From JANLTX01 sp049840835 (GTDB lineage: Bacteria; Armatimonadota; Armatimonadia; Armatimonadales; Armatimonadaceae), in NCBI GenBank assembly GCA_049840835.1, contig JASGJG010000003.1:310001-374000 (forward strand): a stretch of 64,000 bases of DNA. Reading direction: 5' to 3'. The notes under the pieces were generated by a model that made no database searches, was not told the DNA's origin, and saw nothing but the letters and a program-made list of their open reading frames with translations. The number at the start of each line of letters is the position of its first letter. Within the stretch, counting starts at the first letter, position 1. This document shows, one piece after another, positions 52,741 to 60,781 of the stretch. A program made the position numbers and the translations under genes.

Positions 52741-54215
52741 AACCCCCCATTACTGGGGGCAGGGGGGCATTGAGCAGCGAGCCGGAGAGACTGCTCGAAG
52801 AGCATGCCACCATCTAATCCCGCATCGTGCAGACGCTGGGCAAGCCCTTCTGAGATGTCACGGAGAACCAGCCGCCGACCGGCGCGCCGAGTAATCAGGT
52901 CTAGAGAGTAGATGCTATGGAGCGCCTGATCGTCGGTATCGGTGCAGCGTGAGAGGTCCAGCACAATCTGCTCACCAATCTCTCCATACACCAGGGCCTC
53001 TATCTGCTGGCGCAGATCGCGAGCCGCTTCGGCATCTAAATGCTCCCCAACACCAAGCACACGGCGTGACCCACGGATAGGCTGGGGGGTATCTTCCTGG
53101 GTCGGTATCTGCTGCGCCACCAGGGCCAACTGATCCTTGCCGATCATCTCTGCCGAAAGCTCTGCTGCCTTGCTCACCCCGTTGCTGGAGGGGGCCAGAC
53201 CTTCTAAGAACCCAGACGAGGCTAACTTGAGAAACACATACACCACATCGCGGTCCCACTGGCTGCCCGCGCCCTCGTGCAGAATCTCCAGGATGCGCGG
53301 CGGGCTGAGCGGCGGGCGGTGTGGGCGCTCGCTATTCATGGCATCATAGGCATCTGCCACCGCGATAATGCGTGCGCCCAGCGGAATTTCCTCGCCTGCC
53401 AGTCGGTCGGGGTAGCCCGTGCCATCCCAGCTCTCATGGTGCCCACGGACTATCTTTACGATCTCGCTATCCAGCATAGGGGCCAGAATCATGGAGCCTA
53501 TTTCGGGCAGACGCTTGATAACATCCATCTCGTCCTGGGTAAGTTTGCCCGGTTTCTGAATCACCTGCTCCGGGATACCAATCTTACCGATGTCGTGAAA
53601 CGTGGCGGCGATACGCACCTGGGCATGCAGGCGGGTGTCCGTGGGGCGCATCCGGCGGGCGATTTCGGCAGACATATCCGCGACCCGGATAGAGTGATTC
53701 TGCGTGAAGGGGTCCTTGGCTTCCAGGGTGTAGATAAGCGACTCCAGTGCCTGCTGGACCGTGCGCCGAAGCTGTTGTGTGGTCTCGCTAATTCTCTCTT
53801 CTAAGTATTGCTTGTATTGCTTGTTCTCGCGCTCCAGGTTCCGGCGCTGCAGGGCCTTCTTCACCCGAATCAGGACATCTTCCAGATCAAATGGCTTGAG
53901 CAGGAAGTCATAGGCGCCCGCTTTCAGGCAGTCTATGGCGCAGGATGTATCGTCTATGGCGGTAATCAGCAGGACCGCCATCTCCGGGTCGTGCTCTAAG
54001 GCCCGCTGCATCAGCTCATCGCCACGCAGCACCGGCATGTAAATATCTGTCAGGAGCAGGTCGAAGCGTGAGGCCCTGAGGCAATCGAGTGCCTCCTGGC
54101 CGTTGGATGCCAGAGAGACCTGAAAGCCCTCATCTGACAGCACGCGGCCGATAATCATGCTTACCGGCTGCTCATCATCTACCACTAAAATCCGTGTTTC
54201 GTTGTTTGAGGTCAT
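52737..54215 (-). CDS. Response regulator with HD-GYP phosphodiesterase and STAS-like domains
   Basis: 492 residues. Receiver domain (about 8-125): VVDDEQP, phosphoacceptor Asp in LLTDIYMP, Lys in LLKPFD. Helical linker to ~155. HD-GYP domain (about 160-345): HSIRVADM, HDIGKIGIP, and HHESWDGTGYPDRLAGE, the c-di-GMP phosphodiesterase signature. C-terminal STAS-like segment (IGEQIVLDLSRCTDTDDQAL, SLDLITRRAGRRLVLRDI). It probably lowers c-di-GMP in response to the kinase encoded upstream (ATGA overlap), a common way to control exopolysaccharide production. Confidence 0.92.
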   Translation of the reverse strand: MTSNNETRILVVDDEQPVSMIIGRVLSDEGFQVSLASNGQEALDCLRASRFDLLLTDIYMPVLRGDELMQRALEHDPEMAVLLITAIDDTSCAIDCLKAGAYDFLLKPFDLEDVLIRVKKALQRRNLERENKQYKQYLEERISETTQQLRRTVQQALESLIYTLEAKDPFTQNHSIRVADMSAEIARRMRPTDTRLHAQVRIAATFHDIGKIGIPEQVIQKPGKLTQDEMDVIKRLPEIGSMILAPMLDSEIVKIVRGHHESWDGTGYPDRLAGEEIPLGARIIAVADAYDAMNSERPHRPPLSPPRILEILHEGAGSQWDRDVVYVFLKLASSGFLEGLAPSSNGVSKAAELSAEMIGKDQLALVAQQIPTQEDTPQPIRGSRRVLGVGEHLDAEAARDLRQQIEALVYGEIGEQIVLDLSRCTDTDDQALHSIYSLDLITRRAGRRLVLRDISEGLAQRLHDAGLDGGMLFEQSLRLAAQCPPAPSNGGF

Positions 54216-56371
54216 GACTTGGTTTTTTCTGCTGCTACGTATGCCGGCAGATGCAGGCGGAAGGTGGTCCCCACGCCCTCAGTACTCTCCACACTCAGGT
54301 TTCCGCCGTGCGCCTGAGCGATGCCGTGACAGATGGATAGGCCCATACCGGTACCCTCACCCACATCTTTTGTCGTAAAGAACGGATCAAAGACACGGGC
54401 CATAACACCGGCGGGGATTCCTTCGCCTGTGTCGTGAATAGAGAGCACCGAACCCATGCCCTCCGCTCGTACGCTGATACCGATAAGGCGAGCATCTTCT
54501 GGCCGTTCCTTGACCGCATGCTCCGCATTGGTAATCAGGTTCAAGATAATCTGCTGAATCTGCCCATGGTTGATCAGCACCGAGGGCTCTTCTTCGGAGA
54601 ACGTGGTCAGCAGCTCGATGCGCTGGGTACGCAGGCGGTGCGTGAGCAGCTCCAGAGTCTCTTCTACCAGAGGCCGAAGCGTTCCCGGCTTGCGGTTCTC
54701 GGTGCCATGGCCTCGCGCGAAGGTCAGTAGAGAGCGCACAATCTTGGTGGCCCGGTCGGTCATCCGGCGAATCGAGCGCGCATCCTCTTTAATCTTGGGA
54801 TCAGGGTTGCGCTCCAGAAGCTGCGCCGTGCCCCCGATCACCGCCAGCGGGTTGTTGATTTCATGCGCCACCCCGGCTACCAGACCGCCGAGCGCGGCCA
54901 GCTTCTCTGTGCGCATCATCTGCTTCTGAAGCCGGATTTCCTCGGTGCGGTCGAATGCTACGCCTAAAACACCATGGGGAGCATCCGATTCATCGTAGAC
55001 CTGAGTACACTCCACATCCAGGGTTCTATCGCCAACCTCGGCGCTCCAGGACTGGAGCTTTCCCTCTAGCATCTGGAGTATCTTGGCCTCCAGCTCAGAG
55101 CCGGGCATCATATCGAAGATAGACTGCCCCACCATATCGCCAGGCTGATAGCCCATGCGTCCGATGCCTTTGCCTTCATAGAACGTGAAGTTGCCCTCGA
55201 GGTCCAGCCCAAAGACAACGACCGGCAGGTTCTCCATGACCACACGGAGGCGCTGCTCGCTCTCTTGAAGCTGCTGCTGTACCTGCTTGCGCTCCGAGAT
55301 GTCCTCCACGATACCCAGCACCAGATTCGGGCTCTTATCGGAGTGGCGCGAAAAAATCGTCTCTCGGAGCTGAAGATAGCGCCAGGAACCGTCTGCATGG
55401 AGCATGCGGACTTCCACATCCAGCATAGTGCCATCCGCAAGATCACGAATCTTCCGCAGATGGGCAAGCGCTGTCGCCCGGTCGGCCTTATGAATCAGGC
55501 GCAGACAGTGCAGCAGGCTCAAGCGGTCTAAAAGTCCGTCCTGATAGCCTAAAAGCTCGGCAGGCTCACCTTTCAGAATAGAGCGGCGCCCAGTATCGGT
55601 ATTACGCAGATAGATAGAGACCGGAAGCGAATCAGTCAGCTTCTTGATAATTCGGTCTGCTGCTTCGGAAAGTGGCTCGCCTGAGCTTTGTCGGGTGATG
55701 TTCTCTCGGAAGACCCAGAGGCGTCCGCCTGCGGGGGCAGGTAGGACATGGCTCTGATACCAGATGACTCGCCCATCTTTAAAGTAAAGTCGTTCCGGGG
55801 CGGACTCCGGCGATTGCGGTACAAGTGAGAGGCGTGCGGTAGGAAGAATCAGATTCTGCTGCAGCTTCTCTAGAGCTTCTGTGAGTGGCCGCCCAATAAA
55901 CACGCTGGGGCTCTGTGCGGGCTTGAAAAGCCGGGTGAACCCTTCGTTGACCTCGGTAATGAACCCGGACGCATCCTCTACCGCAAAACTATCCGAGATA
56001 TTCTCGATAAGAGTCTCCCAGAGCTGAGCGGTTCGGCAGGGAGCAGGAGCGGCTTCTTCCTGGATATGAATGGTCCAGTGATCTTCGTTTAAGGGGTAGC
56101 GCTCGAAGCGGAGCCACTTGCCACGGGGAGTCAGTGCGAATAGCGGGGTCTCACCATCGGCATCGATTCCCCAGCGGGGCAGTTCTATATCCTCTAAAAG
56201 GGCGTGCGCCGCCGGGTTCAAGGCCTGCGGATTTCCATACGCATCGACTATTCCCCAGGCGCCGGGGAGCGCTTCCAGAGGAATCGTGGCTGGGGCAGCA
56301 GAGAGTAGGGGCGCAGCCGCCTTGATACGGCGACGTTGAAGCAGTTTCATATTACTGAACCGCCCCCTCAT
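54212..56371 (-). CDS. Multi-PAS sensor histidine kinase
   Basis: 719 residues without membrane helices. Three or more PAS-type domains (roughly 120-235, 240-370, 375-490), including EDASGFITEVNEGF, LGIVEDISERKQVQQQLQES and GLDLEGNFTFYEG. Then a HisKA with the phospho-His in VAHEINNPLAVIGG, and a HATPase_c with NLITNAEHA, DTGEGIP, FDPFFTTK and GTGMGLSI. A cytoplasmic kinase paired with the HD-GYP regulator. Its upstream region is the AT-rich motif array, so its own expression may be under that control. Confidence 0.93.
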   Translation of the reverse strand: MRGRFSNMKLLQRRRIKAAAPLLSAAPATIPLEALPGAWGIVDAYGNPQALNPAAHALLEDIELPRWGIDADGETPLFALTPRGKWLRFERYPLNEDHWTIHIQEEAAPAPCRTAQLWETLIENISDSFAVEDASGFITEVNEGFTRLFKPAQSPSVFIGRPLTEALEKLQQNLILPTARLSLVPQSPESAPERLYFKDGRVIWYQSHVLPAPAGGRLWVFRENITRQSSGEPLSEAADRIIKKLTDSLPVSIYLRNTDTGRRSILKGEPAELLGYQDGLLDRLSLLHCLRLIHKADRATALAHLRKIRDLADGTMLDVEVRMLHADGSWRYLQLRETIFSRHSDKSPNLVLGIVEDISERKQVQQQLQESEQRLRVVMENLPVVVFGLDLEGNFTFYEGKGIGRMGYQPGDMVGQSIFDMMPGSELEAKILQMLEGKLQSWSAEVGDRTLDVECTQVYDESDAPHGVLGVAFDRTEEIRLQKQMMRTEKLAALGGLVAGVAHEINNPLAVIGGTAQLLERNPDPKIKEDARSIRRMTDRATKIVRSLLTFARGHGTENRKPGTLRPLVEETLELLTHRLRTQRIELLTTFSEEEPSVLINHGQIQQIILNLITNAEHAVKERPEDARLIGISVRAEGMGSVLSIHDTGEGIPAGVMARVFDPFFTTKDVGEGTGMGLSICHGIAQAHGGNLSVESTEGVGTTFRLHLPAYVAAEKTKS

Positions 56372-57157
56372 ATGGTTTTAGGCCATTATAGGAATGGAGA
56401 ATAATTGATATCTCAGAAAGAATTTCCGTATTCACGATTCTATTTTGGGATTGGAAGTAAATTTAGATTATTTTATGAGATGGATTTTATTATCTCATAA
56501 ATGAATTTCGTATTTTTATTGATAATTGGTAGATATATACATTAGAAGTAATCTCAGAAATATATGTTAGTTATTTAGATGATCTCCTGGCAAAAAGGGC
56601 GCTCAAGAAAGGCAGTACAAAGAGAGGGCGATAGATTACTGTTAAAAATAAAAGTATTTTAATTTTATCTCAAATTTTTATGGAACCGGAAAGGGTATAT
56701 TCGCGCCTTATATGGGAACAGAGGAAGGGAATGAAAATAGAACGCAGTTAAATATTACCGTTTTGAGATTAGTAGGATTTTAACGGTAATAATTTATTGA
56801 TTTATGAGATTGATGATTAAAAAGCGTCTATTTATGAGAATTTTGGAGTGATTAAATTTTATTTTATGAGAAATGCTAATTAATTACATATGTATTTAAA
56901 GTTAAATATGTTTATGAGATATTTTTATAGGTTAATTTTTAAGATTAAAGAATTAAATTTTATATATTTAAGAAAAAAATAGTGGAGAAAATCTCATATA
57001 TTGCATATAATGGAAAATGTGATTTTTGGTAATTGGATTTGTGTTAATAGATTAGATAATAGGATGAATAAAATATTATCTTGTATGTATAAAGGCTTGT
57101 AGATGAGTTGGAGAGTGTGCGTACACATATAGATCTTCGAATTAGAAAGATGAAAAG
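56372..57157. promoter_or_regulatory. AT-rich spacer with an array of TTTATGAGAT motifs
   Basis: A 786-base stretch without genes, much more AT-rich than the rest. Exact TTTATGAGAT (either strand) at 56472-56481, 56492-56501, 56801-56810 and 56911-56920; one-mismatch copies at 56831-56840 and 56863-56872; weaker ATCTCA copies elsewhere (56991-57000). The first two form a 30-base palindrome with a 10-base spacer, placing their centres two helical turns apart. It lies between the divergent PAS kinase and a lone transposase-domain gene. Likely a multi-site regulatory region. Confidence 0.65.
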
Positions 57158-57529
57158 ATGGAGTTCAAAGAATTAAACGACATTCAGTGGGCAAAGGTTA
57201 CTAAAGTACTTCCTCCTTTGCCACGGCGGACCGATAACCGGGGGAGACCCTGGAATAATCCGCGCGAAGTGCTTAATGGCATCCTGTGGGTGATAACACA
57301 TCACACCACATGGCCATCACTGCCGCGCGAGAACTATCCTCCGTTTCAGACCTGCCACCGCTGGTTTCAGCGCTGGCTGGACGATGGAACGCTGGAGCAA
57401 GTAGTAGATCTACTGGGCGATGATCTTAAGGTGACTCAGGAAAACTGGTTCTCGGAAGGGAAGTTCTCCGCGCTTCGCCGTAGAAATCGGTTGAGTAAAC
57501 TCAATGAGGTTGAGAAATACGCTGCTTGA
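57158..57529 (+). CDS. Lone IS5-type transposase N-terminal domain protein (DUF4096-like)
   Basis: 123 residues. LNDIQWAKVTKVLPPLPRR, RGRPWNNPREVLNGILWV, TWPSLPRENYPPFQTCHRW and FQRWLDDGTLEQV match the helix-turn-helix N-terminal domain of IS5/IS4-type transposases. No DDE catalytic part follows in any frame, no terminal inverted repeats are obvious, and the frame is intact, ending with its own C-terminus. So it is either a leftover or a domesticated DNA-binding protein. Its GC content contrasts with the AT-rich sequence on both sides. Confidence 0.75.
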   Translation: MEFKELNDIQWAKVTKVLPPLPRRTDNRGRPWNNPREVLNGILWVITHHTTWPSLPRENYPPFQTCHRWFQRWLDDGTLEQVVDLLGDDLKVTQENWFSEGKFSALRRRNRLSKLNEVEKYAA

Positions 57530-57546
57530 TGCAGTTAAAACTCAAT

Positions 57547-57556
57547 TTTATGAGAT
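57547..57556 (+). promoter_or_regulatory. TTTATGAGAT motif upstream of the glycosyltransferase genes
   Basis: An exact copy of the 10-mer, about 100 bases before the small membrane protein gene that opens the glycosyltransferase-EpsI-PEP-CTERM run. Same motif as in the AT-rich array and before the exosortase operon. Confidence 0.5.
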
Positions 57557-57653
57557 TAAGATATTTAAAAATATCTTTTTAAGGTAAATATTTGCAGTAA
57601 GGGAGTTTGTTGCCCTTCCAATAATGATTTCAGGAATCATTTTTGGAGGGGCA

Positions 57654-57818
57654 ATGAACCTGGATAACACAGTCGCTTTCGTAGTCATGTTGTCTTCTGT
57701 ATGCCTGTTAGCAACCATAGCACTGATTGTTGGCCTCATCATCGCCATCGACTCTCCCTATATCCTGCCTTCGAGCCGCGACTCCCAGAAATCGACTCCA
57801 GGGGAAGAGCATGCCTGA
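57654..57818 (+). CDS. Small single-pass membrane protein
   Basis: 54 residues from the ATG at 57654, chosen because TGGAGGGG lies just upstream (a strong ribosome site). One long hydrophobic helix, TVAFVVMLSSVCLLATIALI, and a polar tail. It overlaps the glycosyltransferase start by 8 bases. Unknown function; coupling suggests a role with the glycosyltransferase. Confidence 0.5.
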   Translation: MNLDNTVAFVVMLSSVCLLATIALIVGLIIAIDSPYILPSSRDSQKSTPGEEHA

Positions 57819-58599
57819 GCTACGGTTCCTCTGTGTCCACTATCACGATACTAAGCGGGTCAATAGCTTCGTCCGACATCTTATGGGGTTGCCGCTGCCG
57901 GGTGGCTGGAATGTTCGTGGGGCTATCTGTGATAACAGTGGGGACTGGCCGGACTGGGTACCGCTGCCGACCGGCTGGAAGGTGACTCGGCCCGGTGAGA
58001 ACCTTGGCTACCTGTCTGGCTGCGCCGCGGCCAACTCCCTGTTCGAAGAGCCTGCCGAGTGGACAGGCATTGTCAATACCGACCTGAACTTCGAGGGCTC
58101 GTTTCTAATGCGCCTCGCCCGCAGCCGGTTCGCTGAAGATGTCATGGCAGTCGGCCCAGACCTGCGGCTGTGTAATGGGCGGCGGCAGAACCCGGTTCAC
58201 TCCCGGCGGCCACTGCGGAGCCAGCTCCAGTTCTATCGGTATCTCTCCGCAGACCACCGCCGCTCCGAGTTTATTGAGCGTATGTATGATCTGCGCTACC
58301 GACTGTTTCACCCCCCTATGCGGGCCGCCGATGTCTCTCTCAAGGAGACCTATGCGCTGCACCGGGCCGCGCTCTTTCTCTCACGGCGCTATTTCGAGTG
58401 GGGCGGTAGCCTGAACTATGGCAGCTTTATGTACGGCGAGGAAGTGTTTCTTGCCGAGGAGACCCGGAAGCAGGGGGGTAAGAGTATCTGGCTACCCGGC
58501 TCTGTGGTCTGGCATGAAGTTGGTAAGGACGAAGAGACCGAAGAAAAGAGAAGCAAGAAATCGCCACCAGGCGAGCTCGCTGGCAGCACGAAAGCATGA
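57811..58599 (+). CDS. Family 2-like glycosyltransferase
   Basis: About 262 residues from the ATG at 57811. ELRFLCVHYHDTKRV, GAICDNSGDW, RPGENLGYLSGCAAAN and VNTDLNFEGSFLMRL correspond to the nucleotide-sugar-binding part of GT2/rhamnosyltransferase-like enzymes, with the DxD-equivalent Asn-Thr-Asp. MYGEEVFLAEETRKQG and SVVWHEVGK match the acceptor-side ED and His motifs. Cytoplasmic face, likely for exopolysaccharide assembly in this locus. Confidence 0.82.
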   Translation: MPELRFLCVHYHDTKRVNSFVRHLMGLPLPGGWNVRGAICDNSGDWPDWVPLPTGWKVTRPGENLGYLSGCAAANSLFEEPAEWTGIVNTDLNFEGSFLMRLARSRFAEDVMAVGPDLRLCNGRRQNPVHSRRPLRSQLQFYRYLSADHRRSEFIERMYDLRYRLFHPPMRAADVSLKETYALHRAALFLSRRYFEWGGSLNYGSFMYGEEVFLAEETRKQGGKSIWLPGSVVWHEVGKDEETEEKRSKKSPPGELAGSTKA

Positions 58600-58630
58600 C
58601 ATTTTTGCTAGAGCAGTACTTCTAATCTGC

Positions 58631-58664
58631 CGAGAATGTTGGTATGCAGACCCCGACATTCTCG
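58631..58664 (+). other. Hairpin enclosing the epsI start codon
   Basis: CGAGAATGT (58631-58639) is inverted with ACATTCTCG (58656-58664), so the ATG at 58644 falls in the loop. It could be an mRNA structure that limits translation, or a protein-binding palindrome. Confidence 0.4.
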
Positions 58665-59267
58665 CCGGAGAAAAGCATCGCTATTATGTGCGTTGCCGCG
58701 CTTACCGTCTCCTATTTCTGGAAAGCGGAAGCTGCTCCCGCGTTTGCCGGGCTCTCTCAGGTAACCCTGCCGAAGCACATCGGTACGTTTGTCCGCAGTG
58801 GGCCGCTGCCTATAGACCCGCTGGTGCGCAGTGCGATTCCCACGGCGGATATCCGGCGGCAGCTCTATAGCCTGCCGACCGGGGAAGACGTAGAACTGAC
58901 TCTGATTGCGGGGCGAGACAGAGACTCCCTGCACGATCCACGCTCCTGTATGGTAGGGGCCGGCTGGCGAATAGAGGACGATAGGGTAGAGCTGCTTCCA
59001 GGCACCAGTGTGTCTTTGCGCCGCTGTACCCTGGCGCAGGGCACCCAGCGCTTCGATGTTCTCTATGGCTACGTGGCCGATGGCAAAGTGCTGGCAGAAC
59101 CGACCCAGATTCGAGGGCGTATGCTGGCCGCAGCGCTACTGGGGCGGCGGGGTAGCCCGGTCTGCTTCTTCCGACTGCTGCGCCCCACCGGGCGTATCTC
59201 CGCCGATAAGTTCGATGCCTTCGCTGCGGAGCTCTGGGGCGAACTGCACCTGGAGACCCGATTTTGA
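58644..59267 (+). CDS. epsI: Exosortase-associated protein EpsI
   Basis: 207 residues: one N-terminal membrane helix (SIAIMCVAALTVSYFW), then an EpsI domain with LTLIAGRDRDSLHDPRSCM, where the conserved His-Asp-Pro-x-x-Cys precedes VGAGWRI, as in DUF3485 proteins. It normally works with the exosortase in the same membrane. Here it is about 6 kb from the exosortase gene but in the same locus, and next to the two PEP-CTERM substrate genes. Confidence 0.85.
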   Translation: MQTPTFSPEKSIAIMCVAALTVSYFWKAEAAPAFAGLSQVTLPKHIGTFVRSGPLPIDPLVRSAIPTADIRRQLYSLPTGEDVELTLIAGRDRDSLHDPRSCMVGAGWRIEDDRVELLPGTSVSLRRCTLAQGTQRFDVLYGYVADGKVLAEPTQIRGRMLAAALLGRRGSPVCFFRLLRPTGRISADKFDAFAAELWGELHLETRF

Positions 59268-59497
59268 AACTGGCGCTTTTCGCCCTGTTGCTGCTGGCCA
59301 CTCCCGTGTTGGCAGATGACCCGCTCCTGAATCTGCATGAGGCGCGAAAGACCCAGCAGCTCACCCGCAGGCACCTGCCGGGCCTGGGATTGACTCGGCC
59401 TCTGCGAACACCTGGAATTCTTTTAAGTAAAAATCAACCGCCTTCTGTCCGATACTTAAAAAGCAAGCAATCTTACGGGCATAGAAGACGACGATGA
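59264..59497 (+). CDS. Small secreted basic protein
   Basis: 77 residues from a TTG that overlaps the epsI stop. The signal peptide is KLALFALLLLATPVLA, cleaved before DDPLLN. The mature part is short and basic, ending in GHRRRR. It overlaps the next start by four bases. No family; it may be a linker gene of the EpsI-PEP-CTERM operon. Confidence 0.5.
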   Translation: MKLALFALLLLATPVLADDPLLNLHEARKTQQLTRRHLPGLGLTRPLRTPGILLSKNQPPSVRYLKSKQSYGHRRRR

Positions 59498-60069
59498 AAC
59501 GACTGGCTCTCCTCCTACTGATACTGACCGGGGTCATTCCTGCCTACGCTCAGCTATTCTTTACGGAGAAAGAGCCAAACGATAGCCTGGCACAGGCGCA
59601 GTTTCTGGACACCAAAGAGAATAAGTTTGTGGTGTTCGGAGACCGAACGACCACGAACCGCTCCGCAGACTGGTATCGAGTATGGGGAAGCAAGGGAACC
59701 CGCGTTGACTTTGTTGTCAACACAACAGGCGGCTCCTTTATGCAGAACGATCCTATATTTGGTCTATTTGACAGCACCGGACGGGAGCTAGTTTTCAATG
59801 ACAACCTGCTCGGTCCTTATGGGCTAGATGCTGGCGTTTTGAACTACTACATTCTAAACTCGGGCTACTACTATGTGGCCGTATCCGCACACGGCGACCG
59901 GAATTTCCGGGGGGGCGGCGGAAGCGGGCGCGATAGTATCTGGCGCTACAACCTCGGTGTCGTGCGTACCACGGTTCCGGAGCCATCGGAGTGGGCGGTT
60001 ATCAGTCTTAGCGTGATGGGGGTGGGCGGCCTGATGTTCCGTGCTTCTCGACGGTCTAAAATCTCATAA
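59494..60069 (+). CDS. PEP-CTERM protein 1 with PPC-like domain
   Basis: 191 residues. The signal peptide is LALLLLILTGVIPAYA. The beta-sandwich body begins FTEKEPNDSLAQAQFL and has SADWYRV, as in bacterial pre-peptidase C-terminal (PPC) domains. It ends with a PEP-CTERM sorting tail: VPEPSEWAVI, hydrophobic SLSVMGVGGLMF, basic RASRRSK. It would be exported and processed by the exosortase. ATGA overlap with the preceding small gene. Confidence 0.92.
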   Translation: MKRLALLLLILTGVIPAYAQLFFTEKEPNDSLAQAQFLDTKENKFVVFGDRTTTNRSADWYRVWGSKGTRVDFVVNTTGGSFMQNDPIFGLFDSTGRELVFNDNLLGPYGLDAGVLNYYILNSGYYYVAVSAHGDRNFRGGGGSGRDSIWRYNLGVVRTTVPEPSEWAVISLSVMGVGGLMFRASRRSKIS

Positions 60070-60070
60070 A
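60061..60070. promoter_or_regulatory. ATCTCATAAA motif before PEP-CTERM gene 2
   Basis: An exact inverse copy of TTTATGAGAT, over the stop codon of PEP-CTERM gene 1 and 55 bases before the ATG of PEP-CTERM gene 2. Same motif as in the AT-rich array. Confidence 0.5.
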
Positions 60071-60124
60071 TCTGATAGATATACCAGTTGTAGTAAATTT
60101 TACCCTGCCAATAATTTGGTCATC

Positions 60125-60745
60125 ATGACTCTGGCTCGTACTCTTGGAATCGCTCTGGCCTGCGGACTTATCAGTACCGCTCTACCGGCGCAGGCTCTGA
60201 CCATCTTCAATGAGGTCGAGCCGAACAACACTCGAACTACCGCGCAATTCTTGAACACCCTGGATACCAGCATTCAAGTCAACGGTAGCCGCCGTAACAC
60301 CAATGTTGCCGTGGCGCGTAGCGCGGACTGGTATCGCTTCGATGTAGGCGGCCCCAGCTACCTAAGTTTAAGCATTGCCTCGGTGGGACAAAATGCCTCC
60401 AGCGCGCAGATTATCTACGGTCTCTATGATAGCAGTGGAACTCTGCTCAGCTTCGGTGGTGGACCTAGCACCACAAGTGTCAGTAACTCGCTCAGCGTAA
60501 CGGGTGCGGGGAGCTATTATCTGGCGATTGTAGGCTACAGCGGTGGCAACCTCTCTAACCTGTTCACCGGTAACTTCACGGCAGCGGGAATCAACTCCAG
60601 CAGCTACAACTGGGACTACAAGGCCAACATCAACTACACCACGGTTCCTGAGCCGTCGGAGTGGGCCGTGATCGGCCTTAGCGTGATGGGAGTGGGCGGC
60701 CTGATGTTCCGCGCTCGGCGAAAAACGCTCTCCAGTCTGGCCTAA
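60125..60745 (+). CDS. PEP-CTERM protein 2 with PPC-like domain
   Basis: 206 residues from the ATG at 60125. The signal peptide ends at ALPAQA. The body NEVEPNNTRTTAQFL and SADWYRFDV again match PPC-type sandwiches, followed by a Ser/Gly/Asn-rich stretch. The tail is VPEPSEWAVIGLSVMGVGGL then MFRARRK. The last 25 residues are almost identical to those of PEP-CTERM protein 1, also at the DNA level, while the bodies differ, which points to duplication or tail conversion. Substrate of the exosortase in this locus. Confidence 0.92.
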   Translation: MTLARTLGIALACGLISTALPAQALTIFNEVEPNNTRTTAQFLNTLDTSIQVNGSRRNTNVAVARSADWYRFDVGGPSYLSLSIASVGQNASSAQIIYGLYDSSGTLLSFGGGPSTTSVSNSLSVTGAGSYYLAIVGYSGGNLSNLFTGNFTAAGINSSSYNWDYKANINYTTVPEPSEWAVIGLSVMGVGGLMFRARRKTLSSLA

Positions 60746-60749
60746 TCTA

Positions 60750-60780
60750 CTCCGACTATACCCACTAGGGTAAGTCGGAG
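60750..60780 (+). other. Strong hairpin abutting the wza start codon
   Basis: CTCCGACT (60750-60757) pairs with AGTCGGAG (60773-60780); inside, TACCC pairs with GGGTA around ACTA. The stem ends two bases before the ATG at 60782 and contains the only GGAG nearby. It may slow translation of the next gene or end transcription from the PEP-CTERM gene; no T-run follows. Confidence 0.45.
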
Positions 60781-60781
60781 C

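Noticed and set aside
56372..57157. Replication origin
   Set aside because: AT-rich with repeated motifs, but no DnaA-box cluster and no dnaA/parAB/rep gene nearby; exosortase-locus regulation fits better.
57158..57529. Complete insertion sequence
   Set aside because: Only the N-terminal DNA-binding domain is present; there is no DDE domain and no terminal inverted repeats are apparent.
59400..59493. Sigma-54 promoter before the PEP-CTERM genes (as in PrsR-controlled systems)
   Set aside because: No GG-N10-GC element with TGGCAC/TTGC spacing is visible here or before 60125, and the regulator in this locus is an HD-GYP protein, not a sigma-54 activator.
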